Positions 1-8,548 of a stretch of DNA of 64,000 bases are shown piece by piece. This DNA comes from Pseudomonas viridiflava. Its GTDB lineage: Bacteria > Pseudomonadota > Gammaproteobacteria > Pseudomonadales > Pseudomonadaceae. The stretch lies in contig NZ_UWFN01000285.1 of NCBI RefSeq assembly GCF_900602065.1, forward strand, positions 124,001 to 188,000, in the 5' to 3' direction. Positions within the stretch are counted from its first letter, which is position 1, and every line of letters starts with the position of its first letter. A model generated the notes under the pieces. It was not told where the DNA came from. It searched no databases and saw nothing but the letters and a program-made list of their open reading frames with translations. Both the position numbers and the translations under genes were made by a program.

Positions 1-1201
1 AAGAGCCCGTAGCGGCGGCGTAGTTCTGGTAACTCTTCATCTGTTTCGCAATCTGCGAAATCTTGCTGGCATAGTCTGGATCCGTAGCGTATCCAGCCTT
101 CTGCAACTCTTTTACAAACTGTTCCGGGTTATCGGCAGAATTAACCACTTCTTTATAGCGATTGTTGTTCTGCAACAGGCTTACCAGGTCATGGAAGCTG
201 TCTGCGAAGGAGTCGTAGGAACGGAAGTCCGCCGTCTCCTTGACCATCTTGCCGTCACGGAACTCACTGGTAATTGCCCGGGCTTGCGCACCGTTCCAGC
301 TACCCGTGGCTTTGATGCCAAACAGGTTGTGGCTACTGCTACCGTCTTGCTGACGCATGATCGATTTGCCCCAGCCGGTTTCCAGCGCAGCCTGCGCCAC
401 CAATATCGCCGGATCCACGCCGATGCGCGCAGCAGCGTCCTTGGCCAGTGGCAACATGGTCGCCATGAACTCGTCAGAATTACCGAACGCGCGCTTGGCC
501 GGAGCCAGTGGCGGTTGAGCCATGCTGCGCACGTATTGCGGTGTCGCTGGAGCCAGGTTCGGGTCCATTGTCCAGTCGCCGTTGCCGCTGCTTTTGCTCG
601 CCACATTAGGGCGGGCAACAGGCGACAACTCGGTAGCGCCAGATGGCACGATGCCCGCCAGCAGCCGATCAGTGAGCTTGCTCGGCAACGCCAGACGCCG
701 GGAATTGAGTGCAGCCATATCGTTGCGCCCTTCGGCGACAACGGCGGACTTGTCACTCGCCGCCGAACGGGTTGCCCACAACGGCCGCTGCTGAACGCTG
801 GCAGCCAGACCGTTCGCAGCAGTCGAAGCATCGCCCTTTGCCGCATCAGCAGTTGCAGCCGTGTGCATGTTGCGAGTCTTGGACAACTGACGCATCAGCA
901 CATCCTGCAGCCCGATACCGTTACCGCGACCGGATAACGTCACAGAGAGCTGCTGGTCATACATGTCCTGATACTGCCGGGTTGCGGCAGTATTCATCGG
1001 GTTGTCCTTGGCCAGCACTTCGTTGGCAGAACGCATCGCCTTGAGCATCTGACTGACGAACAGCGACTCGAACTCCTGCGCAACCTTTTTCAGGTTGGCA
1101 TCGCTGTTCACATCACCGGTTTTCAACGAGTTCAGGCGATTGAGGTCGGTGTAGGCACCTGAATCGACTGCTGAAGAAATCGGGCCCTTGGGCATATCCA
1201 T
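1..1201 (-). CDS. flgJ: FlgJ rod-capping protein and peptidoglycan hydrolase (C-terminus cut by window edge)
   Basis: Dual-function flagellar protein. The N-terminal half caps and helps assemble the rod, and the C-terminal half cuts peptidoglycan so the rod can cross the periplasm. Reading down from 1201, the first ~120 residues carry the rod-binding domain (FESLFVSQMLKAMRSAN). A Ser/Ala-rich linker follows, then a glucosaminidase-type domain with the expected Glu in ILVAQAALETGWGKS. About 400 residues are visible without a stop, so only a few at the C-terminus can be missing. The start at 1201 is chosen because GAGGA overlapping the flgI stop sits 8 bases before it; a second ATG at 1195 is too far. 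It is the fifth gene of the flgF-flgJ unit. Confidence 0.95.
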   Translation of the reverse strand, partial: MDMPKGPISSAVDSGAYTDLNRLNSLKTGDVNSDANLKKVAQEFESLFVSQMLKAMRSANEVLAKDNPMNTAATRQYQDMYDQQLSVTLSGRGNGIGLQDVLMRQLSKTRNMHTAATADAAKGDASTAANGLAASVQQRPLWATRSAASDKSAVVAEGRNDMAALNSRRLALPSKLTDRLLAGIVPSGATELSPVARPNVASKSSGNGDWTMDPNLAPATPQYVRSMAQPPLAPAKRAFGNSDEFMATMLPLAKDAAARIGVDPAILVAQAALETGWGKSIMRQQDGSSSHNLFGIKATGSWNGAQARAITSEFRDGKMVKETADFRSYDSFADSFHDLVSLLQNNNRYKEVVNSADNPEQFVKELQKAGYATDPDYASKISQIAKQMKSYQNYAAATGS

Positions 1202-1212
1202 CGACAACGTCC

Positions 1213-2322
1213 TCAGATCACGATCAGGTCGGCTTGCAACGCGCCGGCCTGCTTCAAGGCTTCAAGGATTGCCATCAAGTCGCCGGGCGCAGCGCCCACC
1301 TGGTTAACCGCACGGACGATCTCGTCCAGGGTGGTTCCAGGACCGAACTTGAACATCGGGTGCAGCTCTTGTTGCGCATTCAGCTTGGAGCGCGGCACCA
1401 CAGCCGTCTGACCACCGGACAGCGGTCCTGGCTGGCTGACAATCGGGTCTTCGGTAATGGTCACTGTCAGACTGCCGTGCGTCACAGCCGCAGGCGAAAC
1501 CTTGACGTTCTGACCGATCACGATGGTACCGGTACGCGAATTGATGATGACTTTGGCTGAGGTCTGACCCGGATCGATTTCGAGGTTTTCCAGCACCGAC
1601 AGATAGTCGACACGCTGACCCGGATCCAGCGGCGCAGTCACACGCACCGAACCGCCGTCCAGCGCCTGGGCAACACCCGGGCCGAGCAGATCATTGATCT
1701 TGTCCACCACGCGCTTGGCGGTGGTGAAGTCCGAACGGTTCAGGTTCAGCGTCAGGGTATTGCCCTGGTTGAAACCGCTTGGTACAGCCCGCTCTACCGA
1801 GGCGCCGCCCGGGATACGACCGGACGACGGAACGTTGACGGTGATCTTCGAACCGTCTCGGCCTTCGGCATCAAAACCGCCCACGACCAGGTTGCCCTGA
1901 GCGATCGCATAGACGTTGCCGTCGACACCTTTCATGGGGGTCATCAACAGCGCACCGCCACGCAGGCTTTTCGAGTTACCAATCGACGAAACGGTGATGT
2001 CTACAGTCTGCCCCGGCTTGGCGAATGCAGGCAGATCGGCGTACACCGCCACCGCCGCAACGTTCTTCAACTGCACGGTACCGGAACCGGCTGGCACCTT
2101 GATGCCGAACTGAGCCAGCATGTTGTTGAAGGTCTGCAAGGTAAACGGGGTCTGTGTGGTCTGGTCACCCGTACCATTGAGCCCCACTACCAGGCCATAA
2201 CCGATCAACTGGTTGGCCCGTACGCCGGAAATACTGGCGATGTCCTTCAGGCGCTCGGCATGAGCGCCGAACGCGGTGGACAACAACAGTGCGGCCGCGA
2301 GCAGTTGCTTGAGATTGATCAT
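1213..2322 (-). CDS. flgI: Flagellar P-ring protein FlgI
   Basis: Periplasmic protein that polymerises into the P ring around the rod in the peptidoglycan layer. The mature part begins ERLKDIASISGVRANQLIGYG, typical of the family. The frame is open well upstream of the true start, but ATG at 2322 gives 369 residues, the normal length, and puts a clean signal peptide (MINLKQLLAAALLLSTAFGAHA) at the N-terminus. The gene begins 13 bases after flgH ends and is followed 11 bases later by flgJ, so it is translated within the flgF-J operon. No anomalies seen. Confidence 0.97.
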   Translation of the reverse strand: MINLKQLLAAALLLSTAFGAHAERLKDIASISGVRANQLIGYGLVVGLNGTGDQTTQTPFTLQTFNNMLAQFGIKVPAGSGTVQLKNVAAVAVYADLPAFAKPGQTVDITVSSIGNSKSLRGGALLMTPMKGVDGNVYAIAQGNLVVGGFDAEGRDGSKITVNVPSSGRIPGGASVERAVPSGFNQGNTLTLNLNRSDFTTAKRVVDKINDLLGPGVAQALDGGSVRVTAPLDPGQRVDYLSVLENLEIDPGQTSAKVIINSRTGTIVIGQNVKVSPAAVTHGSLTVTITEDPIVSQPGPLSGGQTAVVPRSKLNAQQELHPMFKFGPGTTLDEIVRAVNQVGAAPGDLMAILEALKQAGALQADLIVI

Positions 2323-2335
2323 GTTTATCCCGCTA

Positions 2336-3049
2336 TCAGAAAGGGAACAACGGGCTGAGGAAGAACCGGTCAAACCAGCCTGGCTGGCTCGAATCGGCAA
2401 ATGCACCAGTACCTGAATACGTAATGCGCGCATCGGCCACGCGAGTGGACGAAACGGTGTTATCAGTGGCGATGTCGTCAGCGCGAACCAGACCTGCAAT
2501 GCGCACCAGCTCATCACCGGTGTTCAGGGTCATCCACTTCTCGCCACGAACCGCGAGAATGCCATTGGGCATTACATCAGCCACGGTGACCGTGACTGAA
2601 CCGGTCAGGCTGTTGCTCTGCGCAGCCCGACCATCACCTTCAGTGGAGCGCGCACCGTTGTAGCCTGCACTCAGGCTCAAATCGTTACGACCAATCGGGT
2701 TGTTGGTGACCAGACTGGAACCGAACAAAGAGGTCAGACCGATGTTGGCGGTGCTGTCCTTGGTGATGGCCGAGCTGGCTGCCTTGCTCGCTGCCATCCG
2801 CTCCGACAGGGTAATGGTGATGATGTCGCCCACGCGGAAAGCCTTGCGATCGCCGTAGATGTTCTGCTCAAAACCTGCCTGATAAATCGAACCGTTGTTC
2901 GCGGCTGCGGGCAGCGGTGTACGCGGCATCACCGGCGCGTAATAAGGGTCATTAGGTTTGGCATTGGGCGCAACGCAGCCTGCCAGCAGAGCGATTCCAC
3001 AGAAAGGCACCACCAACATTGAAAACCGCAGAACAGATAGCCGTTTCAT
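2336..3049 (-). CDS. flgH: Flagellar L-ring lipoprotein FlgH
   Basis: Outer-membrane lipoprotein forming the L ring through which the rod leaves the cell. The N-terminus has a basic start, a hydrophobic stretch and a lipobox (LLAGC) whose Cys at about residue 25 would be lipidated. The body contains the family segment FRVGDIITITLSERMAASK and ends in a short aromatic tail (FLSPLFPF). Length 237 residues is usual. It sits 93 bases after flgG and 13 bases before flgI in the same transcript direction. Confidence 0.96.
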   Translation of the reverse strand: MKRLSVLRFSMLVVPFCGIALLAGCVAPNAKPNDPYYAPVMPRTPLPAAANNGSIYQAGFEQNIYGDRKAFRVGDIITITLSERMAASKAASSAITKDSTANIGLTSLFGSSLVTNNPIGRNDLSLSAGYNGARSTEGDGRAAQSNSLTGSVTVTVADVMPNGILAVRGEKWMTLNTGDELVRIAGLVRADDIATDNTVSSTRVADARITYSGTGAFADSSQPGWFDRFFLSPLFPF

Positions 3050-3142
3050 GACACTTAAAACCTCGCGGTGTAGCAGGCGTCAGGCAGACGCCTCGTCGAA
3101 TTGAGCGGGTACAGCAACAGGTCAAACAGGTGCATCAAGGTG

Positions 3143-3931
3143 TTACAGATTCTGCGTCAGGTTCTGCAGCATCTGGTCAGCGGTGGAGATAACCTTGGAG
3201 TTCATCTCATAAGCGCGCTGAGTGGTGATCATGTTCACCAGTTCTTCAACGGTGCTGACGTTGGAAGCTTCCAGGGTGTTCTGCAATGTAGTACCCAGAC
3301 CGTTCAAGCCAGGCGTGCCGACTTGCGGTGCACCGCTGGAGGCAGTTTCCAGGAACAGGTTGCCGCCCTGAGCCTGCAAACCGGCCGGGTTGATGAAGTC
3401 AGCAGTCTGGATGTTGCCGATGATCTGTGGCGTTGCAGCCGCACCCGCCAGGGTGATCGACACGGTGCCGTCCTGACCGACCGTGAAGGTCTGGGCGTTT
3501 TGCGGAACCACAATGGCAGGCTCCAGCGCGTAACCATTGGCGGTCACGATCTGGCCGTTGCCGTCCAGGTGGAAAGTACCGTCACGGGTGTAGGCGATAG
3601 TGCCGTCCGGCTGCATGATCTGCAGGAAACCACGACCGTTGACCGCGAGATCCAGCGGGTTGTCGGTGGTTTCCAGGCTACCGGCAGTGAAGTTCTTCTG
3701 CGTGCCGACAATGCGCACACCAGTACCCAGCTGCAGACCGGACGGCAATTCGCTGTCCTGAGTCGACTGAGCACCCGGCTGGCGCTTGATCTGATAAAGC
3801 AGGTCCTGGAATTCAGCGCGATCACTTTTAAAGCCTGTGGTCGACACGTTGGCCAGGTTGTTTGAAATGGTCGTCAGGTTCATGTCCTGAGCGGCGAGAC
3901 CGGTTTTGGCTACATACAGTGCTGGAAGCAT
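3143..3931 (-). CDS. flgG: Distal rod protein FlgG
   Basis: Forms the distal rod of the flagellar basal body. The N-terminal rod signature is visible at residues ~10-50 (AAQDMNLTTISNNLANVSTTGF), followed by the flagellar basal body D1 segment. The C-terminal segment SNVSTVEELVNMITTQRAYEMNSK forms the coiled-coil-prone D0 end. Length 262 fits the family. It lies 47 bases downstream of flgF and is close to flgH; it is the most regular of the rod genes here. Confidence 0.97.
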   Translation of the reverse strand: MLPALYVAKTGLAAQDMNLTTISNNLANVSTTGFKSDRAEFQDLLYQIKRQPGAQSTQDSELPSGLQLGTGVRIVGTQKNFTAGSLETTDNPLDLAVNGRGFLQIMQPDGTIAYTRDGTFHLDGNGQIVTANGYALEPAIVVPQNAQTFTVGQDGTVSITLAGAAATPQIIGNIQTADFINPAGLQAQGGNLFLETASSGAPQVGTPGLNGLGTTLQNTLEASNVSTVEELVNMITTQRAYEMNSKVISTADQMLQNLTQNL

Positions 3932-3978
3932 TCTTGAATCTCCTCGAGCGTCGGATCATCGACGCAAGCTATCAATCG

Positions 3979-4722
3979 TTAGCCTTGCAAGATGCGAGTC
4001 GCGGACTCGTCATTGGTCTCGGCGGTTTTCATCATCTTGACGTGCAATTCAAACTGGCGGGACAGCGCCAGCACGGCGGTCATTTCTTCCACGGCATTAA
4101 CGTTGCTGGCCTGCAGGAAGCCCGACTCGACCTGAACGTTGGCATCTGCCGGAGCAGCGGCACCGCTCTTGAGGTGGATCAAACCATCAGGACCTTTTTC
4201 CATGGTGGACACGTCAGGTCTGACCAGCTTGATGCGGTCTACCTGGGCCATCACCTGAGCGCTTTCACCCAGCGAACGAACGCTGATGGTGCCGTCGGCG
4301 CCGATTTCAATTTGTTGCTGAGGCGGCACGGCAATAGGACCGCCATTGCCCATGACCGGCAAACCGTTGCCAGCACGAAGCACACCCACGGCGTCAATAT
4401 TCATGCCTGCGCTACGGGTATAAGCCTCACCACCATCAGGAGTCTGAACGGCGATCCAGCCATCACCCTTGACCGCGATATCCAGTTCGCGACCGGTTTC
4501 GATCAATGCTCCGCCACTGAAGTCAGTACCGGGACGTTCGCTCATGGCATAGGCACGCGAAGGCTGAACCTCGCCAAATACCGGCATCGAACGCGCCTGT
4601 TCCAGGTCACGCATGAAGCCATTGGTCGATACGTTTGCCAGGTTGTTGGCATGAGCCTTTTGCGCAACGGCGTTTTCAGATGCACCGCTCATCGCGACGT
4701 AAAGCAACTTGTCCACAGTCAT
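3979..4722 (-). CDS. flgF: Proximal rod protein FlgF
   Basis: Rod subunit of the flagellar basal body. The N-terminus has the shared rod/hook motif AHANNLANVSTNGF. The middle has LDIAVKGDGWIAVQTPDGGEAYTR, and the C-terminus has SNVNAVEEMTAVLALSRQFE. The 247-residue length is normal. It is the first gene of the flgFGHIJ unit and has its own sigma-54-like promoter about 50 bases upstream, so it is probably transcribed separately from flgBCDE, as known in P. aeruginosa. The gap to the next gene upstream is large and holds a small opposite-strand gene. Confidence 0.96.
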   Translation of the reverse strand: MTVDKLLYVAMSGASENAVAQKAHANNLANVSTNGFMRDLEQARSMPVFGEVQPSRAYAMSERPGTDFSGGALIETGRELDIAVKGDGWIAVQTPDGGEAYTRSAGMNIDAVGVLRAGNGLPVMGNGGPIAVPPQQQIEIGADGTISVRSLGESAQVMAQVDRIKLVRPDVSTMEKGPDGLIHLKSGAAAPADANVQVESGFLQASNVNAVEEMTAVLALSRQFELHVKMMKTAETNDESATRILQG

Positions 4723-4770
4723 CCTCCTCTGACAGACGCTTGCCGCCTGTAGCTGTTCTAACAGGGAGAT

Positions 4771-4786
4771 AGCAATATCCGGACCA
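4771..4786 (-). promoter_or_regulatory. Candidate sigma-54 promoter for flgFGHIJ
   Basis: On the minus strand the bases read TGGTCCGGATATTGCT. They match the -24/-12 pattern TGGCACG-N4-TTGCW at TGG, C6, G7 and TTGC with exact spacing. The site lies 49 bases upstream of the flgF start, in the 302-base gap 4723-5024, where nothing else was seen. A sigma-54 promoter controlled by FleR is known for this operon in P. aeruginosa; the match here is good but not perfect. Confidence 0.55.
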
Positions 4787-5024
4787 ACTTGTCAGGCGCG
4801 ATACAAAGCACTGATTGTTCAGCAAAAACGGACACGCTAGCGGCGCTGACTGAAGTCCATGGCCGGAATGTGGCGGAGGATTGCCACATTTCGAGAGTGA
4901 AGCGGTTTGAGCCGCCAAAAAAACTACGCAAAGATTAAACCTGCGCCAGAAAATGACTCCGAATCAAACCCGCGCAGTGATAGGCTTTGCTTCAACGCAA
5001 CCCATAGAGCGCCCGAACACTGAC

Positions 5025-5216
5025 ATGAAAACTCATGCAGGTTACGCCCTGATCATCGCCATAACCCTGATGATGATCACGCCCGCCAGCCAGGCCAAAA
5101 ACGCCCGCTATTACAAATGGCAAGGCGCAGACCGGGTCGTCTGCGCGCAAACCAGCCCCGGCAAGGGCTGGAAACGACTTAACGGCTCCTTTATAAAGTC
5201 AGACTGCTCGATTTGA
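5025..5216 (+). CDS. Small predicted secreted protein in the flagellar cluster
   Basis: Function unknown. From ATG at 5025 the product is 63 residues with a signal peptide (to about residue 24, ending ITPASQAK). The mature part of about 39 residues is basic and has two Cys (VVCAQTSPGKGW and SDCSI). The YYKWQGADRVVC stretch loosely resembles the DUF4124 pattern. An in-frame ATG at 4953 would add 24 residues that hide the signal peptide, so 5025 is preferred, although no strong ribosome site is visible. The gene is on the strand opposite to all its flagellar neighbours, and its stop codon abuts the stop of the FlgE paralogue at 5217 with no bases between. Confidence 0.6.
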   Translation: MKTHAGYALIIAITLMMITPASQAKNARYYKWQGADRVVCAQTSPGKGWKRLNGSFIKSDCSI

Positions 5217-6965
5217 TCAAGTTGACTGAATCAACGTCTGCATCAACGTCACTTCGGTGGAAATCGCTTTCGAGTTAGCCTGATAGGCTGTCTGCGCCTG
5301 AATCAACGCGATCAACTCGTCAGCCAGGGTGACGTTGGAGCCTTCCAGCGCCCCTCCGATAATCCCGCCCAGACCACCCGCGCCCGGCGCGTCGTAATCT
5401 GCCGGTCCCGAGGCAACGGTCTCGGTCCAGCGCGTATCACTTTGAGGCTGCAATCCTTGCAGATTAGCGAAATTGGCCAGCATCACCTGACCGATATTGC
5501 GGGTCAGGCCGTTACTGAATCCGCCACGTAGAATCCCGTCGCGACCAATGATCAACGCGTTCAACTGCCCTGCCGGGTGACCATCAACCTGCTGTGACGA
5601 ACGACTGCTCGGCGCATTGTGCTGACGCAGAGTGGTCAAATCGATGGCAATGCCGCCATCGGCAGCTGCAGCGCCATTGGAGATCCAGCGTTCGCGACTC
5701 GTCCTGGGATCGCGAGCCATCGCGGGCACCCACCCCTCAAGTTGCAAGCTATTGGCGCCGCCATTCATCAAACCCGGCGAGCCGGTCAATGACCGCAACG
5801 AACCATCAGCATTGAATACCGCATTGGCCGTCAGCGGCTCTTTAGACTCCGGGTTCAAAGGGTTGCGGTCGTTGACCAGCACATGCATCTGCCAACTGTT
5901 CGTCCCGTCTTTGACGAAGTACTGGTTCAGCTCATGTTGCTTCCCCTGACTGTCAAAAATCACGCTGGAGAACACCCGGTTATAGGTTTTTACGTCAGCT
6001 GCCTTGAACACCGGTACCGGTCTCTCAATCACTGGATCGCCAGCATCAAGGGCGCTCATCGGACCGTCACTTAAAGGCAATGACACCGCCCCGCCACTGG
6101 CAAAACCATTGGCCACCCAGGCCCCGCCGACTTGCTTCGCCGGCCGCCAGCCCTGCAATGAAAACTCGGTATCCGATATTTTTTTGATGTGCTGGGTATT
6201 GCCAGAAAAGCGCAAGGTGCCGTCCGCAGCCTGGTTCAGCGTCACTTGCTGCGGGCTGATACTGCCCGGATTCACTGGGTTACGCCCATCAATCAGCACG
6301 TGCATTGACCACTGATTATCTTCAGTCTTGACGAAGTATTGCTTGAGCTCGTGCGCCTCGGGCGGCAATGGATCGGCACCTTCATCCATGATCGTCCGGC
6401 TGGTCATGCGCGTATAGGTCGCCGGATTTCCCGGGTCAAATACCGGCACCTGCGCCATCGAAGCCAGTGAAGCGTCCAGGTTGATATTTCCGGCAATCCG
6501 CGTAGTCGCTTTGGGTGCGATATTCGACGTGTCAATTTTCAGGTCAGCACGCACCCCTGTCATGATTTCGCCGCTGTCATTGGCGGCATACCCCTGCAGA
6601 CGCCCTCCCTCGTCATCGACGACATAATCCTGCGCATCCTTGAGGAAGGCGCCCGCACGGGTGTAAGCAAGAGAGCCACGATCACTGACCACAAAAAAAC
6701 CGTTGCCCTGAATCCGCATATCAAGCGGACTCCCTGAAGTGGTCATGCTCTCGCCCTGATTGAAGTTCTGCCTGACGGAGGCCAGCCGCACCCCATCACC
6801 CACCGAGTTCTGCCCGCTCCCAAGATACGAGGATGAATACAACGCAGAAAACTGCGCCCGTGATGATTTGAATCCGACAGTGCCGACGTTGGCGATATTA
6901 TTGCCCGTGACTTCGAGTCTTTTATTTGCTGCTTTTATCCCACCAATAGAAACATTGAACGACAT
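5217..6965 (-). CDS. Second FlgE-like hook protein with duplicated middle domain
   Basis: A FlgE paralogue of 582 residues, compared with 451 for the FlgE encoded next to it. The ends are those of a hook protein: N-terminal SIGGIKAANKRLEVTGNNIANVGTVGFKSSR and C-terminal SNVTLADELIALIQAQTAYQANSKAIST. The extra length is a tandem repeat of the D2-type domain. One copy, about residues 187-310, starts YTRMTSRTIMDEG and contains LKQYFVKTEDNQWSMHVLIDGRNPVNP. The second, about residues 330-455, starts YNRVFSSVIFDSQG and contains LNQYFVKDGTNSWQMHVLVNDRNPLNP. The ordinary FlgE has this unit once. A terminator separates it from flgE, so it is likely expressed independently. It may form an alternative or wider hook, or a hook segment; this is inference. 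Confidence 0.88.
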   Translation of the reverse strand: MSFNVSIGGIKAANKRLEVTGNNIANVGTVGFKSSRAQFSALYSSSYLGSGQNSVGDGVRLASVRQNFNQGESMTTSGSPLDMRIQGNGFFVVSDRGSLAYTRAGAFLKDAQDYVVDDEGGRLQGYAANDSGEIMTGVRADLKIDTSNIAPKATTRIAGNINLDASLASMAQVPVFDPGNPATYTRMTSRTIMDEGADPLPPEAHELKQYFVKTEDNQWSMHVLIDGRNPVNPGSISPQQVTLNQAADGTLRFSGNTQHIKKISDTEFSLQGWRPAKQVGGAWVANGFASGGAVSLPLSDGPMSALDAGDPVIERPVPVFKAADVKTYNRVFSSVIFDSQGKQHELNQYFVKDGTNSWQMHVLVNDRNPLNPESKEPLTANAVFNADGSLRSLTGSPGLMNGGANSLQLEGWVPAMARDPRTSRERWISNGAAAADGGIAIDLTTLRQHNAPSSRSSQQVDGHPAGQLNALIIGRDGILRGGFSNGLTRNIGQVMLANFANLQGLQPQSDTRWTETVASGPADYDAPGAGGLGGIIGGALEGSNVTLADELIALIQAQTAYQANSKAISTEVTLMQTLIQST

Positions 6966-6984
6966 GAAAACTCCCTTTTTACCG

Positions 6985-7012
6985 TGATCGGTTTTTTATT
7001 GAGGAAGTTTTA
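6985..7012 (-). promoter_or_regulatory. Weak sigma-28-like promoter before the FlgE paralogue
   Basis: On the minus strand, TAAA (7009-7012) is followed after 16 bases by ACCGATCA (6985-6992), compared with the FliA pattern TAAA-N15-GCCGATAA. Spacing is one base long and the -10 match is partial. No sigma-54 element was seen in the same gap. Offered only as a candidate for how this gene is expressed separately from flgBCDE. Confidence 0.25.
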
Positions 7013-7111
7013 TTCTCACATCATCGTGCGTGGGAAATTTCCAAGGTCATTGAGTGACGCATCCGGAATTTTCTACTGACTGTAGGACCGAGTTTATTAT
7101 TTAAAGCCCCA

Positions 7112-7139
7112 TAAAAAAGCCCCTTCGAAAAGGGGCTTC
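7112..7139 (-). terminator. Rho-independent terminator after flgE
   Basis: A 9-bp stem (AAGCCCCTT / AAGGGGCTT, loop CGAA) lies just downstream of the flgE stop and is followed on the minus strand by a run of T. It should end the flgBCDE transcript before the FlgE paralogue. Confidence 0.85.
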
Positions 7140-7164
7140 TGAGCAGCTTATACAGCGACGTTTA

Positions 7165-8520
7165 TTACGTCATCTGAATGGTAGTCTGCATGATGGTGCT
7201 CTGGGTAGAAATTGTCTTCGCGTTCGCCTGATAGTTACTTTGCGCCTTGATCAGGTTAACCAGTTCCATCGTCAGGTCCACGTTGGAATCTTCCAGCGCC
7301 TGTCCGGTGATGTCGCCCAGAGTACCCGACTGAGGAGCGCCAGTGACCGCTACACCCGAGGAAAAGGTTTCGCGCCAGTTAGTACCGCCCGCAGGAGACA
7401 AACCCTGAACGTTAGCGAAGTTGGTCAGGGAAACCTGACCAATCACTTTCGACTGACCGTTAGTGTAGGTCGCGAACATGTTGCCAGTGGAGTCGACGTT
7501 CATCGAGCTGATCTGGCCTGTTGCATAGCCATTCTGGCTCTTGGTGATTGCACCCGACACCGAAGCGGTTTGAGTGGTGGCCAACATGTCCAGCTCAATA
7601 CCACCCGTTGCAGCAACGGCACCATTCCCAACCCAGTTCGGAACCGTTGCGGTACCGGTGTTGAGGGCTGGCTTCCAGTTGTTGATCTGGAGAGTACCGT
7701 CAGTATTGACCGAAACGTTGGCCAGTGCTGGCGGGACAGGTATCGGCGACTTCACTGCCGAGCTGGTAAGTTTACCGGCAGAGTCGAAGGTCAATGTAGT
7801 TACATCCGGAGTTACCACGTCCGGGCTGGTCGTTTCCGGGCTGTCGATGGTACGACCGTCAATCAGGGTATACATATCCCAGGTGTTGGTGCCAGTCTTC
7901 ACGAAATACTGGTTCAGCGAGTGCTCATTACCCTGAGAGTCATACACCGGCGTGCTGAACGTGCTGTTGTAAGACTTGGTATTGGACGGGCTGAAAGGAC
8001 TGACGGTCGGCGCCACTTCAGTGGAGTTCAGGTTCGACGCAATCGTTACATTGTTGGTAGGGCTAGGTGCCAGGTTGGAGGAGTCGACGCGCAGGTTCGA
8101 CAAAACACCTGTTACCACATTGCCGTTGGCATCAACGTTGTAACCCTGCAGGTTCATGCCCGAGCTGTTGACGATAAAGCCTTCTTTGTCGGTATGGAAT
8201 GCACCGGCACGGGTATACAGACTTTCGCCATTGTTGCTGAGCATGAAGAAGCCGTTACCGTTGATCGCCAGGTCAAGGCTGTTCGCGGTGCCGGTGGTCA
8301 GGGTGCCCTGAGTGAACTGCTGGGACACCGCTGCTGTTCTTACGCCGCTGCCGACGTTGGTGTTGCCGGAAGTACCGCGGATGGATTGCGCGTACTGGTC
8401 GGCAAACTCCACACGGGAAGCTTTGAAACCGGTGGTCGCCACGTTGGCAATGTTGTTGCCCGCCACGTCGAGGCTTTTGTTCGCCGCATAGAGCCCACTA
8501 AGACCGGTATTGAATGACAT
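7165..8520 (-). CDS. flgE: Flagellar hook protein FlgE
   Basis: Main subunit of the flexible hook joining the basal body to the filament. N-terminal LSGLYAANKSLDVAGNNIANVATTGFKASR and C-terminal SNVDLTMELVNLIKAQSNYQANAKTIST are the D0 helices. One D2 domain occupies about residues 180-330, with YNSTFSTPVYDSQG and LNQYFVKTGTNTWDMYTLIDG. Length 451 fits Pseudomonas FlgE. It is the last gene of the flgBCDE operon, 28 bases after flgD, with a strong terminator behind it. Confidence 0.97.
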   Translation of the reverse strand: MSFNTGLSGLYAANKSLDVAGNNIANVATTGFKASRVEFADQYAQSIRGTSGNTNVGSGVRTAAVSQQFTQGTLTTGTANSLDLAINGNGFFMLSNNGESLYTRAGAFHTDKEGFIVNSSGMNLQGYNVDANGNVVTGVLSNLRVDSSNLAPSPTNNVTIASNLNSTEVAPTVSPFSPSNTKSYNSTFSTPVYDSQGNEHSLNQYFVKTGTNTWDMYTLIDGRTIDSPETTSPDVVTPDVTTLTFDSAGKLTSSAVKSPIPVPPALANVSVNTDGTLQINNWKPALNTGTATVPNWVGNGAVAATGGIELDMLATTQTASVSGAITKSQNGYATGQISSMNVDSTGNMFATYTNGQSKVIGQVSLTNFANVQGLSPAGGTNWRETFSSGVAVTGAPQSGTLGDITGQALEDSNVDLTMELVNLIKAQSNYQANAKTISTQSTIMQTTIQMT

Positions 8521-8548
8521 GTAACACTCCTTCGCCGTCGAGTCGGCT

